Part shown: positions 1-9,443 of the stretch, in pieces
Layout of the letters: each line of letters begins with the position of its first letter
How positions within the stretch are numbered: position 1 is the stretch's first letter
Assembly (NCBI GenBank): GCA_028290695.1
Contig: JAQGJJ010000188.1
Coordinates: 1-38,056 of the forward strand
Origin: Enterovirga sp.
Lineage (GTDB): Bacteria; Pseudomonadota; Alphaproteobacteria; Rhizobiales; Beijerinckiaceae
Length of the DNA stretch: 38,056 bases
Direction of reading: 5' to 3'
Notes under the pieces: model-generated
The model's database searches: none
Told to the model about the DNA's origin: nothing
The model's input: only the letters and a program-made list of their open reading frames with translations
Program-made: the position numbers and the translations under genes

Positions 1-2
1 AG

Positions 3-719
3 GACGGCACGCGTCCGAAGGGCATCCGGGCCTGCGGCGCGATGGCGGATCTCGTCCCGACGAAGCTCGTCGCGGAGCTGTCGGGCCTTTTGGGAGCGCC
101 CTACCTCAACAGCTTCGGCTCGACCGAGACCGGCCTTCCACCCCTGTCGGCCGTGCTGTTTGCGCCCGGCGTCACGCCGACCTCGCTGTCGAAGCGCCAG
201 AGCGCGGTATGCGATATCCGGCTCGTCGATCCCGAAGGTCGCGATGTCCTGGACGGCGAGCCGGGCGAGGCGGCCGTCCGGGGCCCTACGGTGTTCAGCG
301 GCTACTGGAACGCCGAGGAGACCAACGCCCGAGATTTCGCGGACGGCTGGTTCCGCATGGGTGACCTCTTCCGGCACAATCCGGACGGCAGCTATGACTT
401 CGTGGATCGTGCCAAATACATGATCAAGTCCGGCGGGGAGAATATCTACCCGGCCGAGATCGAGCGCGTGCTGCTGGCAGATCCGAGGATCGCCGACGCG
501 GTCGTGGTGCGCCGCAAGGATCCGACCTGGGGCGAGGTTCCGGTGGCCTTCGTGGCCCCCGCCGGGCCGGAGCTCACGGTTCAGGACGTGGATACGATCT
601 GCCGGCGCGAGCTGGCGGGGTACAAGCGGCCCAAACACGTACGCTTCGTGACCTTCGAGGACTTCCCGCGCAGCACAACCGGTAAGATCCAGCGCCACGA
701 GATGGAGAGCTGGGTGTGA
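3..719 (+). CDS. Acyl-CoA synthetase / AMP-dependent ligase, C-terminal part (5' truncated by window edge)
   Basis: Frame open from base 3; motifs GYWN, WFRMGDL, DRAKYMIKSGGENIYPAEIE and C-terminal RSTTGKIQR typical of ANL-superfamily ligases. Confidence 0.93.
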   Translation, partial: DGTRPKGIRACGAMADLVPTKLVAELSGLLGAPYLNSFGSTETGLPPLSAVLFAPGVTPTSLSKRQSAVCDIRLVDPEGRDVLDGEPGEAAVRGPTVFSGYWNAEETNARDFADGWFRMGDLFRHNPDGSYDFVDRAKYMIKSGGENIYPAEIERVLLADPRIADAVVVRRKDPTWGEVPVAFVAPAGPELTVQDVDTICRRELAGYKRPKHVRFVTFEDFPRSTTGKIQRHEMESWV

Positions 720-1570
720 GCGCGGCGGTCAACCCTAGCGCCGAGGCCGGCGACGATGTGGTGACCGGGAGCCTGGCGAGCCGCTTTCGGGTCACGCTCG
801 GGCAGTCCTTCCGCCCCTTTGCGGCCGGGGACGAGGCGCCGCTTGGGCTCCATTGGTGCCTTGCGCCCGAGCTGTGCGAAGCGGCCGATCTCGATACGGA
901 CGGCATCTCCCGCTCCGGCATCATCCCGAGCCTCGAACTGCCCCGCCGCATGTGGGCGGGCGGGGAGGTACGGTTCCACCAGCCGCTCAGGGTCGGGGAT
1001 TGTGTATCGCGGCGGTCGAGCGTGGGCGACGTCGTTCGCAGGAATGGTCGCTCCGGACCCCTCGCTTTCGTGCGCATCCGGCACGACTACGCGGTTGCGG
1101 GCGAAGTCGCGGTCGAGGAGGAGCAGACGATCGTCTACCGCGAAGCGGCGGGGGCGCCCATGCAGCCTTGTGCGGCAAAGCCAGCCCATCCGCCGGTCGA
1201 GGCCGGGGGGGCGGTGCTGCGGAGCGTCGGCACGGACCCGCTGATGCTGTTCCGGTTCTCCGCCCTGACCTTCAACGCGCACCGTATCCACTTCGATCGC
1301 CCGTACGCGACCTCCACCGAGGGCCATCCGGATGTCCTCGTTCACGGCACCCTCACGGCCGCCCTCCTGCTGGATGTCGCCGCGAGCCATGTCGGGCAAG
1401 GCCGCGTAGCCGCCGTCACGTTTCGGGCGTTGGCGCCGGCCGCGTGTGGCGCGCCCCTCGTCATCAGGGGCGCGGGCGACGCCGACACGGTTGCGATGAC
1501 GGCCTTCAGTCGGGGCGCTCCGGTGATGAGCGCCCGGGTTGGCCTCAGAGCGGACCCTCGGGATCATTGA
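716..1570 (+). CDS. MaoC/FAS1-type dehydratase-like protein (HTD2 / mesaconyl-C4-CoA hydratase-like)
   Basis: GTG start overlapping upstream TGA (GTGA); N-terminal FAS1-like half (WAGGEVRFHQPLRVGD...) and C-terminal hot-dog half (FSALTFNAHRIHFDRPYA). Confidence 0.8.
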   Translation: MSAAVNPSAEAGDDVVTGSLASRFRVTLGQSFRPFAAGDEAPLGLHWCLAPELCEAADLDTDGISRSGIIPSLELPRRMWAGGEVRFHQPLRVGDCVSRRSSVGDVVRRNGRSGPLAFVRIRHDYAVAGEVAVEEEQTIVYREAAGAPMQPCAAKPAHPPVEAGGAVLRSVGTDPLMLFRFSALTFNAHRIHFDRPYATSTEGHPDVLVHGTLTAALLLDVAASHVGQGRVAAVTFRALAPAACGAPLVIRGAGDADTVAMTAFSRGAPVMSARVGLRADPRDH

Positions 1571-1723
1571 GCCCTCAGGGCTCGGCGCGGAGACCGGGCC
1601 AGAGTTCTCGGCCGCATCGGGGCACGGGATGCCGCTGCTCGAGCCTCGTAAAAAGCGGCTTCGCTTGAGCTTCGACCGGATTTGGCCAACCAGGCACCCG
1701 GCGCCATCACCGAAGCTTGAACG

Positions 1724-1743
1724 CGCTCCGCTAGGCCGGAGCG
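1724..1743 (+). promoter_or_regulatory. Hairpin in the leader upstream of crtX (CGCTCCG-CTAGGC-CGGAGCG)
   Basis: 7-bp perfect stem with 6-nt loop, 37 nt before the TTG start of crtX. Confidence 0.4.
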
Positions 1744-1780
1744 GCGCTCGGACCTACAGTGGAGCCTCGGATTCCGGATC

Positions 1781-3121
1781 TTGGCCCACTTCGCGTTCAT
1801 TGCCCCGCCGTTCCTGGGACACATCAATCCCATGCTATCCCTGGCGCACGAGCTGCAGGAGCGGGGTCACCGGGCAACCTTTCTGAACCAGGTTGACGCC
1901 GCGCGCTTCGTGGATTCACGCTCTGCGGGTTTTCAGGGCGTGGGCCTCGTCAGTCACCCGCCTGGACACCTTGCGGGTGTCCTCGACCGCATGGCGTCCG
2001 TAAGCGGCGTCCTCGGGCTGGGGGCCATCCTGCGCGACATGTCCGAGCGGACCCGCATGTTCGCGGACGAACTGCCGGGTGCATGCCGGGCGCTGGGTGT
2101 CGATGCCATCGTGGCAGACCAGACCGAGGCCGCCGCGGGACTGGCCGCTCGCCGTCTCGGGCTGCCCTTCGTGTCGGTTGCGAATGCGCTGCCGCTGAAC
2201 AGGGAGCCCGAACTCCCGCCGCCGTTCACGGGTTGGCGCTACGATCCGTCGGGTTGGGGGCGCGAGCGCAATCGCGGCGGCTACCGGGTGAGCGACTGGC
2301 TCATGCGGCGGCACGGGGGCGTGATCGCGCATTATGCGGAGCAGTGGAGCCTCGGCCCGATCCGAAGCATCGAGGATTGCGCTTCGCCCTTGGCGCAGAT
2401 CAGCCAGACGGTCGCGGGCTTCGATTTCCCGAGGCGTGCGGCCCCGGAGACATTCCACCCCGTCGGCCCCCTCCGGCCGCCCGCTCCTGAGGGGGAACCG
2501 GTCACGCTCCCGCCGCGTGACGGGCGGCCGGTCATGTTCGCCTCGCTCGGCACGCTGCAAGGGCGGCGGATCGGGCTGTTTCGGCGCATTGCGGAGGCGG
2601 CCGAGCGCGTGGGCGTCCAACTCATCGTTGCGCATGGCGGCGGCCTGAGCTCCCGTCAGGCCGCGTCGCTGGCCGGCAATCCGATTGTCTATGACTTCGT
2701 TCCTCAAAGGCAGGTGCTGCGCCAGACGGACGTGGCCGTGCTGCATGGCGGCCTGAACACGGTGCTGGACGCGCTTGCGGCCGCCGTGCCGATCGTTGCG
2801 GTGCCGATCGCGTTCGAGCAGGCCGCCATCGCGGCCCGGCTCGCTCACGCCGGAGCCGGCGTGAAGGTCCGCCGTCGGTGGCTGACGGCCGGCGGACTTG
2901 CCCGACAGGTCGGCCACGTGCTTCGGACGCCCTCCTTCAGGGTAGCCGCAGGGCGGCTCGCCGACGAGATCGCAGCCAGCGGCGGCGTATCCCGCGCGGC
3001 CGACATCGTGGAGGAGGTTTTCCGGACCGGGAGGCCGGTTCGGCGCCGCGAAGCCGTTCCGATGGGCTCGGGCGGGGACTGCCAGGGGGCGAGGCCATGC
3101 CGGCAAGAGGGGCTCCGGTGA
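1781..3121 (+). CDS. crtX: Zeaxanthin glucosyltransferase-like UGT (GT1 family)
   Basis: TTG start; MAHFAFIAPPFLGHINPMLSLAHEL and VLHGGLNTVLDALAAAVPIVAVPIAFEQ motifs; immediately upstream of crtY/I/B. Confidence 0.88.
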   Translation: MAHFAFIAPPFLGHINPMLSLAHELQERGHRATFLNQVDAARFVDSRSAGFQGVGLVSHPPGHLAGVLDRMASVSGVLGLGAILRDMSERTRMFADELPGACRALGVDAIVADQTEAAAGLAARRLGLPFVSVANALPLNREPELPPPFTGWRYDPSGWGRERNRGGYRVSDWLMRRHGGVIAHYAEQWSLGPIRSIEDCASPLAQISQTVAGFDFPRRAAPETFHPVGPLRPPAPEGEPVTLPPRDGRPVMFASLGTLQGRRIGLFRRIAEAAERVGVQLIVAHGGGLSSRQAASLAGNPIVYDFVPQRQVLRQTDVAVLHGGLNTVLDALAAAVPIVAVPIAFEQAAIAARLAHAGAGVKVRRRWLTAGGLARQVGHVLRTPSFRVAAGRLADEIAASGGVSRAADIVEEVFRTGRPVRRREAVPMGSGGDCQGARPCRQEGLR

Positions 3122-4275
3122 CCCTTGATCTCCTGTTCGTCGGAGGCGGCCTCGCCAACGGCCTCCTTGCCTATCGGCTGGCGGAGACCCGTCCGGACCT
3201 GACCCTGCTGGTCCTGGAGTCAGGAGCATGCGCAGGCGGAAACCACACCTGGTCATTCCACGAGGGCGACCTCACGCCCGGGCAGCACGCCTGGATCGCG
3301 CCGTTCGTGTCGCATCGCTGGCCGGGCTACGACGTGGCGTTCCCGGGCCTGCGCCGGGGGCTTGGCCTGCCCTATCTGTCGGTCTCCTCGTCCCGCTTCG
3401 CCCAGGTGCTCCGAGACAGGCTGGGCGCGCGCCTGCGTTGCGAAAGTGCCGCGACGCTCATCGAGCCGCTTCGCGCCGCGCTGGGGAACGGCGACACGAT
3501 CGAGGCGCGTGCAGTGGTGGATGGACGTGGTCCGATCACGAGCGCCGCGCTGGAACTCGGCTTCCAGAAGTTCCTCGGGCTCGAGATCCGGACAAGGGCT
3601 CCGCACCGGCTCGCTCGCCCGATCCTGATGGACGCGACGGTGCCGCAGCAGGACGGCTACCGCTTCGTGTACGTCCTGCCGCTGGCCGAGGATCGCCTTT
3701 TGGTCGAGGACACCTATTACGCGGACGGCGCGGCTTTGGACCCGGATGCGCTGCGCAATCGAGTCCTGGCCTATGCGACCGGCCGGGGATGGGAACCGGC
3801 GGAGATCCTGCGCAGCGAGACGGGCGTGCTTCCCGTGGTGCTCGGCGGCGACATCGCGGCGTTCTGGCGGGACGGTTCTTCCGGCGTCCCCCGCAGCGGC
3901 CTGCGGGCCGGCCTGTTTCACCCGACCACAGGCTATTCCCTCCCCGAGGCAGTCCGCCTCGCGGACCGCGTCGCCACGCTGCCGGACCTTTCGGCACCTG
4001 CGCTTCACGCCGCGATTCGGGCTTGGTCGGTACGGCGCTGGCAGGAGCAGAGCTTCTTCCGGCTGCTGAACCGCATGCTGTTCCGGGCCGGTCCGCCGGC
4101 CGAGCGGTTCCGCGTGCTGCAGCGCTTTTACGGCCTGCCCGAGCCCGCGATCGGCCGGTTCTATGCCGGCCGGCTCACGATGGCCGACAAGCTCCGCTTG
4201 CTGGTCGGCCGGCCGCCTGTGCCCGTGCTGGGCGCTGCCCGGGCCCTCATGCCGTTCACCGGGACACACGCATGA
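3097..4275 (+). CDS. crtY: Lycopene beta-cyclase
   Basis: LDLLFVGGGLANGLLAYRL, FQKFLGLEIRT and PLAEDRLLVEDTYYAD motifs; the true start lies inside ORF 2878..4275 (ATG 3097 or GTG 3118). Confidence 0.93.
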   Translation: MPARGAPVTLDLLFVGGGLANGLLAYRLAETRPDLTLLVLESGACAGGNHTWSFHEGDLTPGQHAWIAPFVSHRWPGYDVAFPGLRRGLGLPYLSVSSSRFAQVLRDRLGARLRCESAATLIEPLRAALGNGDTIEARAVVDGRGPITSAALELGFQKFLGLEIRTRAPHRLARPILMDATVPQQDGYRFVYVLPLAEDRLLVEDTYYADGAALDPDALRNRVLAYATGRGWEPAEILRSETGVLPVVLGGDIAAFWRDGSSGVPRSGLRAGLFHPTTGYSLPEAVRLADRVATLPDLSAPALHAAIRAWSVRRWQEQSFFRLLNRMLFRAGPPAERFRVLQRFYGLPEPAIGRFYAGRLTMADKLRLLVGRPPVPVLGAARALMPFTGTHA

Positions 4276-5780
4276 GCCGCAAGACAGCCGTCGTGATCGG
4301 CGCAGGGTTTGGCGGATTGGCGCTCGCGATCCGGCTCCAGGCCGCCGGGGTTGCGACGACCCTTGTCGAAAAGCGGGACAAGCCGGGCGGCCGGGCCTAC
4401 GTCTACGAGGACCAGGGCTTCGTGTTCGATGCCGGCCCGACCGTCATCACCGATCCGTCCGCCCTCGAGGAGCTGTTCGCCGCCGCCGGCCGCAGGCTCT
4501 CGGATTACGTGGAGCTTCTGCCCGTCAGCCCCTTCTACCGGCTCGCCTGGGAAGACGGCTTCAGCTTCGATTACGCCAACGACCAGGCGGAGCTTGATAG
4601 GCAGATCGCGGCCAAGAGCCCGGCCGACGTCGCCGGCTACCGCCGCTTCCTGGCCTATTCGGAGGCAGTGTTCGAGGAGGGATATCTGAAGCTCGGCGCG
4701 GTGCCGTTCCTGAGCTTCCGGGACATGGTGCGGGCCGGACCGGCCTTGGCCCGGCTTCAGGCCTGGCGCAGCGTCTACGGCATCGTGTCCAGCTTCATCG
4801 CGGACGAGCAGCTTCGGCAGGCCTTCTCCTTCCATTCGCTCCTGGTCGGCGGCAATCCGTTCGCCACCTCGTCGATCTACGCGCTCATCCATGCGCTGGA
4901 GCGGCGCTGGGGTGTGTGGTTTCCGCGGGGCGGGACCGGGGCGCTCGTCAGCGGCATGGTGCGCCTGTTCGAGGATCTCGGCGGCACGGTGAGGCTGAAC
5001 GCCGAGGTGGAACGGATCGAGGTCGCCGGAGCCCGCGTCACCGGCATTGCCTGCCGGGACGGCTGGCGTTGCGAGGCCGACGCGGTCGCGTCCAACGCGG
5101 ACGTGGTCCACACCTATGCACGATTGCTCGGCGGCACGGAGCGCGGCCGCCGGGAGGGCAAACGGCTCGCCGCCAAGCGCCACAGCATGTCGCTGTTCGT
5201 GGTCTATTTCGGGCTGAAGCGGCACCGCCCGGAGTTGCAGCACCACACCGTGCTGTTCGGTCCGCGCTACAAGGCGCTGATCAACGACATCTTCCGGCGC
5301 GAAACGCTGGCCGACGATTTCTCGCTCTACCTGCACTCGCCCTGTGCCACCGACCCGTCGCTCGCGCCTGCCGGCGCCGGCAGCTACTACGTGCTCGCGC
5401 CCGTGCCGCATCTCGGCACCGCCCAGGTCGATTGGGAGACCGAGGCGCCGCGCTACCGCGACCGGATCCTGGACTATGTCGAGCGACGCTGCATGCCGGG
5501 GCTGCGGGAGGATCTCGTGACCGTTCGGTGTTTCACGCCGCACGATTTCCGGGACGAGCTCAACGCCCATCTCGGCTCGGCTTTTTCGCTCGAGCCCATC
5601 CTGACGCAGAGCGCCTGGTTCCGGCCGCACAACCGCGACGACGCCCTCCCGAACCTCTACGTCGTGGGCGCCGGTACCCATCCGGGGGCCGGCCTGCCGG
5701 GCGTCGTCGGATCCGCCAAGGCCACCGCGGGATTGATGATCGCCGATCTCGGGCACGCGGCCCAGGCCGGCGCGGCGTGA
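4272..5780 (+). CDS. crtI: Phytoene desaturase (lycopene-forming)
   Basis: ATGA overlap with crtY; MSRKTAVVIGAGFGGLALAIRL FAD motif; C-terminal YVVGAGTHPGAGLPGVVGSAKATAGLM. Confidence 0.96.
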   Translation: MSRKTAVVIGAGFGGLALAIRLQAAGVATTLVEKRDKPGGRAYVYEDQGFVFDAGPTVITDPSALEELFAAAGRRLSDYVELLPVSPFYRLAWEDGFSFDYANDQAELDRQIAAKSPADVAGYRRFLAYSEAVFEEGYLKLGAVPFLSFRDMVRAGPALARLQAWRSVYGIVSSFIADEQLRQAFSFHSLLVGGNPFATSSIYALIHALERRWGVWFPRGGTGALVSGMVRLFEDLGGTVRLNAEVERIEVAGARVTGIACRDGWRCEADAVASNADVVHTYARLLGGTERGRREGKRLAAKRHSMSLFVVYFGLKRHRPELQHHTVLFGPRYKALINDIFRRETLADDFSLYLHSPCATDPSLAPAGAGSYYVLAPVPHLGTAQVDWETEAPRYRDRILDYVERRCMPGLREDLVTVRCFTPHDFRDELNAHLGSAFSLEPILTQSAWFRPHNRDDALPNLYVVGAGTHPGAGLPGVVGSAKATAGLMIADLGHAAQAGAA

Positions 5781-6706
5781 GCGACGCTACGGTTCGGGCC
5801 GGGAAGGCGGCGATCGCGAGCGGGTCGAAGAGCTTCGCCGGGGCCGCCCGCCTGTTCGACGCCAGCACGCGCGAGAGCGCCGTGATGCTGTACGCCTGGT
5901 GCAGGCACTGCGACGACGTCATCGACGGCCAGGATTTCGGGCACGCTCACCGGGCCGGAACAGGCGCTCCCGCAAACCCGGCTGGGGACATCGCGGAACT
6001 GGAGCGAAAAACGCGCGCCGCCCTGGCCGGCGAGCCGTCGCCGGAAGCTGCCTTCGCGGGCCTCGCACGGGTCGTGCGGCAGCACGACATTCCGGTGGGC
6101 CTCCCGCTCGCCCATCTCGCCGGCTTCCGGATGGACGTCGAGGGCCGCCCCTACCGGACGCTCGAAGATACGCTCGACTACTGCTATCACGTGGCCGGCG
6201 TGGTCGGCCTGATGATGGCGCATGTCATGGGGGTGCGGGATCCGGCCGTGCTCGACCGGGCCTGCGATCTCGGCCTCGCATTCCAGCTCACCAACATCGC
6301 ACGCGACGTCGTGCCGGACGCCCGGGAGGGCCGGATCTACCTGCCCGAGACGTGGCTCGCCGCGGCCGGCATTGCGCGCAACGACCTCGCCGAGCCAAGG
6401 CACCGCGCCGCGCTGTCGCTCCTCGCCGGGCGCCTCGTCGATGTCGCGGAGCCCTATTACGCCTCGGCGCTTGCCGGGATCGCCCGGCTGCCGCCCCGCT
6501 CGGCCTGGGCCATCGCGGCGGCGCGTGCCATCTATCGGGAGATCGGCCATGAGGTGAGGCGGCGCGGCCCGCGGGCCTGGGATGTCCGGGTTTCCACCTC
6601 GACCGCGCGAAAGCTCTGGCTGGCTGCCGGCGGAGCGCTCTCCGCCGTCGCGGTTCGCCGGGCCGCTTTTCCGCCCCGGGCGGGGCTCTGGACGCGTCCC
6701 TCGTGA
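5777..6706 (+). CDS. crtB: Phytoene synthase
   Basis: GTGA overlap with crtI; CRHCDDVIDG and QLTNIARDVVPDAREGRIYLP signatures. Confidence 0.95.
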   Translation: MSDATVRAGKAAIASGSKSFAGAARLFDASTRESAVMLYAWCRHCDDVIDGQDFGHAHRAGTGAPANPAGDIAELERKTRAALAGEPSPEAAFAGLARVVRQHDIPVGLPLAHLAGFRMDVEGRPYRTLEDTLDYCYHVAGVVGLMMAHVMGVRDPAVLDRACDLGLAFQLTNIARDVVPDAREGRIYLPETWLAAAGIARNDLAEPRHRAALSLLAGRLVDVAEPYYASALAGIARLPPRSAWAIAAARAIYREIGHEVRRRGPRAWDVRVSTSTARKLWLAAGGALSAVAVRRAAFPPRAGLWTRPS

Positions 6707-6715
6707 GAGCGACGG

Positions 6716-7474
6716 TCAGGCTCGTGCGCGCCTATGCGGCAACCGCCACCAGGGCACGTCGGGACGGTCATGATGCTCGTGATGGTAGCCGAAGTGAAAG
6801 CAGGTCAGGAGCGAGACCGGCCACGAGAAGCCGCTCGATCTCGCGTTGTGGCGGTCCGTGAAAGGCTCGTCCTCGTGCCGGTGCGGCAGGTAGGTTCCGA
6901 AGTAGAACAGCTGGAGCGACGACAGGATCGCCGGGAGGGCCCAGAAAACGAGCGCGTTCGCGACCGGCACCCGCAACAGGCCTAGATAGAGCGCGAGCAG
7001 CCCGGACAGGACGGCGAATTCCCGCCAGCCGAAGTACCGGCGAAAGAAGATCAGGTACCAGGGCCAGAAGCCCCGCGGCGCCCCTGCGTGAAAGTCCGGG
7101 TCCCTGTCGGTTCCGGCATGCCGGTGGTGGTCGAAGTGTTTTGCGACCAAACGGTCGTAGGAGAAGCCTGAGTACAGCGCCAGGCAGACACGGCCGATTG
7201 CCCGGTTGAGCCGCGGCCGGAACGGCGCCAGCGAGCCGTGCATCGCATCATGGGCGACGATGAACAGACCGACGCTGAGCCAGCATTGCAACGGCAGGAG
7301 AAGCGCCACCAGAGCAGGTGAATCCCGGTCGAACCGGAACAGGAACACGCCCGCCACGTGGGTCACGATCCAGGCCGAGACGATCAGCCCCGCGAGACAA
7401 AGCCCAACCGCCGTCTGGACGGCATAGCCCGCAACGCGCTGAGACCCGGGGGGCGATCCCGCCGCGCTCGTCAT
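6716..7474 (-). CDS. crtW: Beta-carotene ketolase
   Basis: Di-iron histidine boxes HDAMHG, KHFDHHRHAG and HFGYHHEHHDRPDVPWWRLP. Confidence 0.93.
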   Translation of the reverse strand: MTSAAGSPPGSQRVAGYAVQTAVGLCLAGLIVSAWIVTHVAGVFLFRFDRDSPALVALLLPLQCWLSVGLFIVAHDAMHGSLAPFRPRLNRAIGRVCLALYSGFSYDRLVAKHFDHHRHAGTDRDPDFHAGAPRGFWPWYLIFFRRYFGWREFAVLSGLLALYLGLLRVPVANALVFWALPAILSSLQLFYFGTYLPHRHEDEPFTDRHNARSSGFSWPVSLLTCFHFGYHHEHHDRPDVPWWRLPHRRARA

Positions 7475-7959
7475 GCGCCGTCCTTCAGGCTACCGCCGTG
7501 CTTGGCCCGAAGCTCGTCGCGCAGCTTCCGCACCGGCGGCGCGTACAGGAAGCCGAAGGACACGCAATCGTCCTTGCCGTCCACGGCGTGGTGCAGGCGG
7601 TGCGCCTGGACGAGACGTTTCAGGTAGGTGCTTCGGGGTGTGATCCGGAACGGCCATCTCCCGTGCACAAGGCCGTCATGCACCACGAAGTATAGAAGGC
7701 CGTAGACGCTCATCCCGACCCCGACCCAGTACAATGGCCCCTCCAAGGGCGACGCGAAGGCCAGCAGCCCGAACGCCAGAAGGGCGAACAGGATGGCGTA
7801 AAGATCGTTCTTCTCGAACACCCCGTCGTGAGGCTCGTGATGCGAGCGGTGCCAGCCCCAGCCGGGTCCGTGCATGACGTATTTGTGGGTCAGGAACGCT
7901 ACGGCCTCCATGACGAGCACCGTCCCGACGACGATCAGGAGCCCCTCGATCAGCGACAT
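7471..7959 (-). CDS. crtZ: Beta-carotene hydroxylase
   Basis: 162 aa; HKYVMHGPGWGWHRSHHEPHDGVFEKNDLYA, HDGLVHGRWPF and AHRLHHAVDGKDDCVSFGFLY; 4-bp ATGA overlap with crtW. Confidence 0.96.
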   Translation of the reverse strand: MSLIEGLLIVVGTVLVMEAVAFLTHKYVMHGPGWGWHRSHHEPHDGVFEKNDLYAILFALLAFGLLAFASPLEGPLYWVGVGMSVYGLLYFVVHDGLVHGRWPFRITPRSTYLKRLVQAHRLHHAVDGKDDCVSFGFLYAPPVRKLRDELRAKHGGSLKDGA

Positions 7960-7981
7960 GGCGCCCAGACGCTGGATCGGC

Positions 7982-8905
7982 TCAACATGATGGCGCGGCG
8001 GTCGGCGTGAGCCGCTTCAGCGGAAGCGCGAAGGTTTCCTCCACGAGCGCGGCGAGCGGACCGTCGGGATCGAGCAATTCGAGTGCCGCACTGACATGGC
8101 GTTCCAAACGATGGTGCGCCTGGTTGTGGCCCAGGAGGGACAGCAGCGTCGCCTTCCCGGAATCCTCGCATTGGCACGATGCCGTCCCGCCGCAGAGATC
8201 GCCGTCCGCCAGGTCGTCCAGGATCTGGAAAGCCTGTCCCAGGTGAGTGGCGAACCGCCGCATGCGGTCCGTGCTGTTCTGGTCGGCCCCCGCGATCACG
8301 GCCGCCATCTCGACCGCCGCGACGAACAGCATTCCGGTCTTCAGGTGGTTGGCGTCCGCCACACGGTCGGCATCGGCCCAGTCCCCGGGGCGAAGGTCCC
8401 GCAGCTGTCCTCCGGCAAGTCCGTCGGCGCCCACGGCCTGGGCCAGGATTTGCACGAGGCTGCAGCGGGTCGCCGGCTTGAGCCCCGCGGCGGTCGCGAG
8501 AAGCCCATAGGCACGGGACAGGAGGGTGATGCCGGCCAGAACGGCCGCATCCTCCCCGAAGGCGACGTGCGTGGCTGGCTGCCCTCGGCGCGAGACCGCA
8601 TCGTCCATCGCCGGCAGGTCGTCCAGAACGAGGGACGCGGCATGCACCATCTCCAGGGCGCAGCCTGCATCAAGGGCATCGAACTCATCCGCACCAAGCT
8701 CTCGCGTGGCCAGGATGGCCAGGAGGGGGCGCAGGCGCTTCCCGGGGGTCAGGAGCGCATACCGCACGGCTTGGGTCAGTGTGTTCTCCGTCGCAGGCGG
8801 GGCGAGGGCCCCCAGGCGCCGCTCGAAGGCTTCGCGAAGAGCGCGCGGGTCGGAGCGCGGGCGGCTCTTGCGAGGCGCAAGCGCGACCGCATCATCTAGC
8901 CTCAT
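7982..8905 (-). CDS. crtE: Geranylgeranyl diphosphate synthase
   Basis: LDDLPAMDD and ILDDLADGD Asp-rich motifs, GKRLRPLLA; likely start ATG at 8905 within ORF 7982..9034. Confidence 0.93.
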   Translation of the reverse strand: MRLDDAVALAPRKSRPRSDPRALREAFERRLGALAPPATENTLTQAVRYALLTPGKRLRPLLAILATRELGADEFDALDAGCALEMVHAASLVLDDLPAMDDAVSRRGQPATHVAFGEDAAVLAGITLLSRAYGLLATAAGLKPATRCSLVQILAQAVGADGLAGGQLRDLRPGDWADADRVADANHLKTGMLFVAAVEMAAVIAGADQNSTDRMRRFATHLGQAFQILDDLADGDLCGGTASCQCEDSGKATLLSLLGHNQAHHRLERHVSAALELLDPDGPLAALVEETFALPLKRLTPTAAPSC

Positions 8906-9011
8906 CCTCCAGCGAGCCTCCAGATCCGGGCGGCGCCGGACCGGTGGGCCGGTCGGGAGCCTAGCGGAGGGTAAGCTGACCTCTTCTGCCGATGCGGTGC
9001 AAGGGTATGCG

Positions 9012-9027
9012 CGGGATTGTGATCCCG
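9012..9027. promoter_or_regulatory. Inverted repeat CGGGAT-TGTG-ATCCCG in the crtE / downstream-gene divergent region
   Basis: 6-bp perfect arms with 4-nt spacer, intergenic. Confidence 0.3.
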
Positions 9028-9134
9028 GTGGCACGACCGGGCAGATGGCGCCGACGTTCGCTCCGATCGTAGGCCCGGTGGATGGCGGGCCGGAATGAGT
9101 TGACCGGGCGCGACCGTTTCGGGCTCAAGGGTCC

Positions 9135-9362
9135 ATGCCCTTCCGAACGGACACGGAGGTCGAGATCCTCATCGCTGCCGATGGCCGGCTGACCATCGAG
9201 GGCCAGGAGGTGACGCTCGAGAACGGAAGCGTCGAGTCCGGCTGCATCGTCGGGTCGCTGCGTGGACCGGGCGTGTTCGTCCCGAAGGTCTCGATCCCGC
9301 TCGACATGTGCCGAATGGCGGCCGGCCATCGGCTTGTTGTCGACGATGAGGATCCGTCCTGA
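9135..9362 (+). CDS. Hypothetical 75-aa protein
   Basis: ATG ORF with plausible amino-acid composition (MPFRTDTEVEILIAADGRLTIEGQEVTLENGS...); no family recognised. Confidence 0.5.
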   Translation: MPFRTDTEVEILIAADGRLTIEGQEVTLENGSVESGCIVGSLRGPGVFVPKVSIPLDMCRMAAGHRLVVDDEDPS

Positions 9363-9443
9363 CCACGGCCGGCCGGGAGGATTGCGCGATCCGTACGGGG
9401 CGAACCTTCCGCGGCGCGCTGCCCCCGTGCAGGGTGTCCTGAC

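Noticed and set aside
1539-1886. 115-aa ORF bridging the dehydratase gene and crtX
   Set aside because: Overlaps both genes out of frame; Ser/Arg/Pro-rich, no domain; probably leader DNA.
4161-5756. 531-aa minus-strand ORF opposite crtI
   Set aside because: GC-rich shadow ORF; Arg/Gly/His-rich translation with no motifs, fully antisense to a clear crtI.
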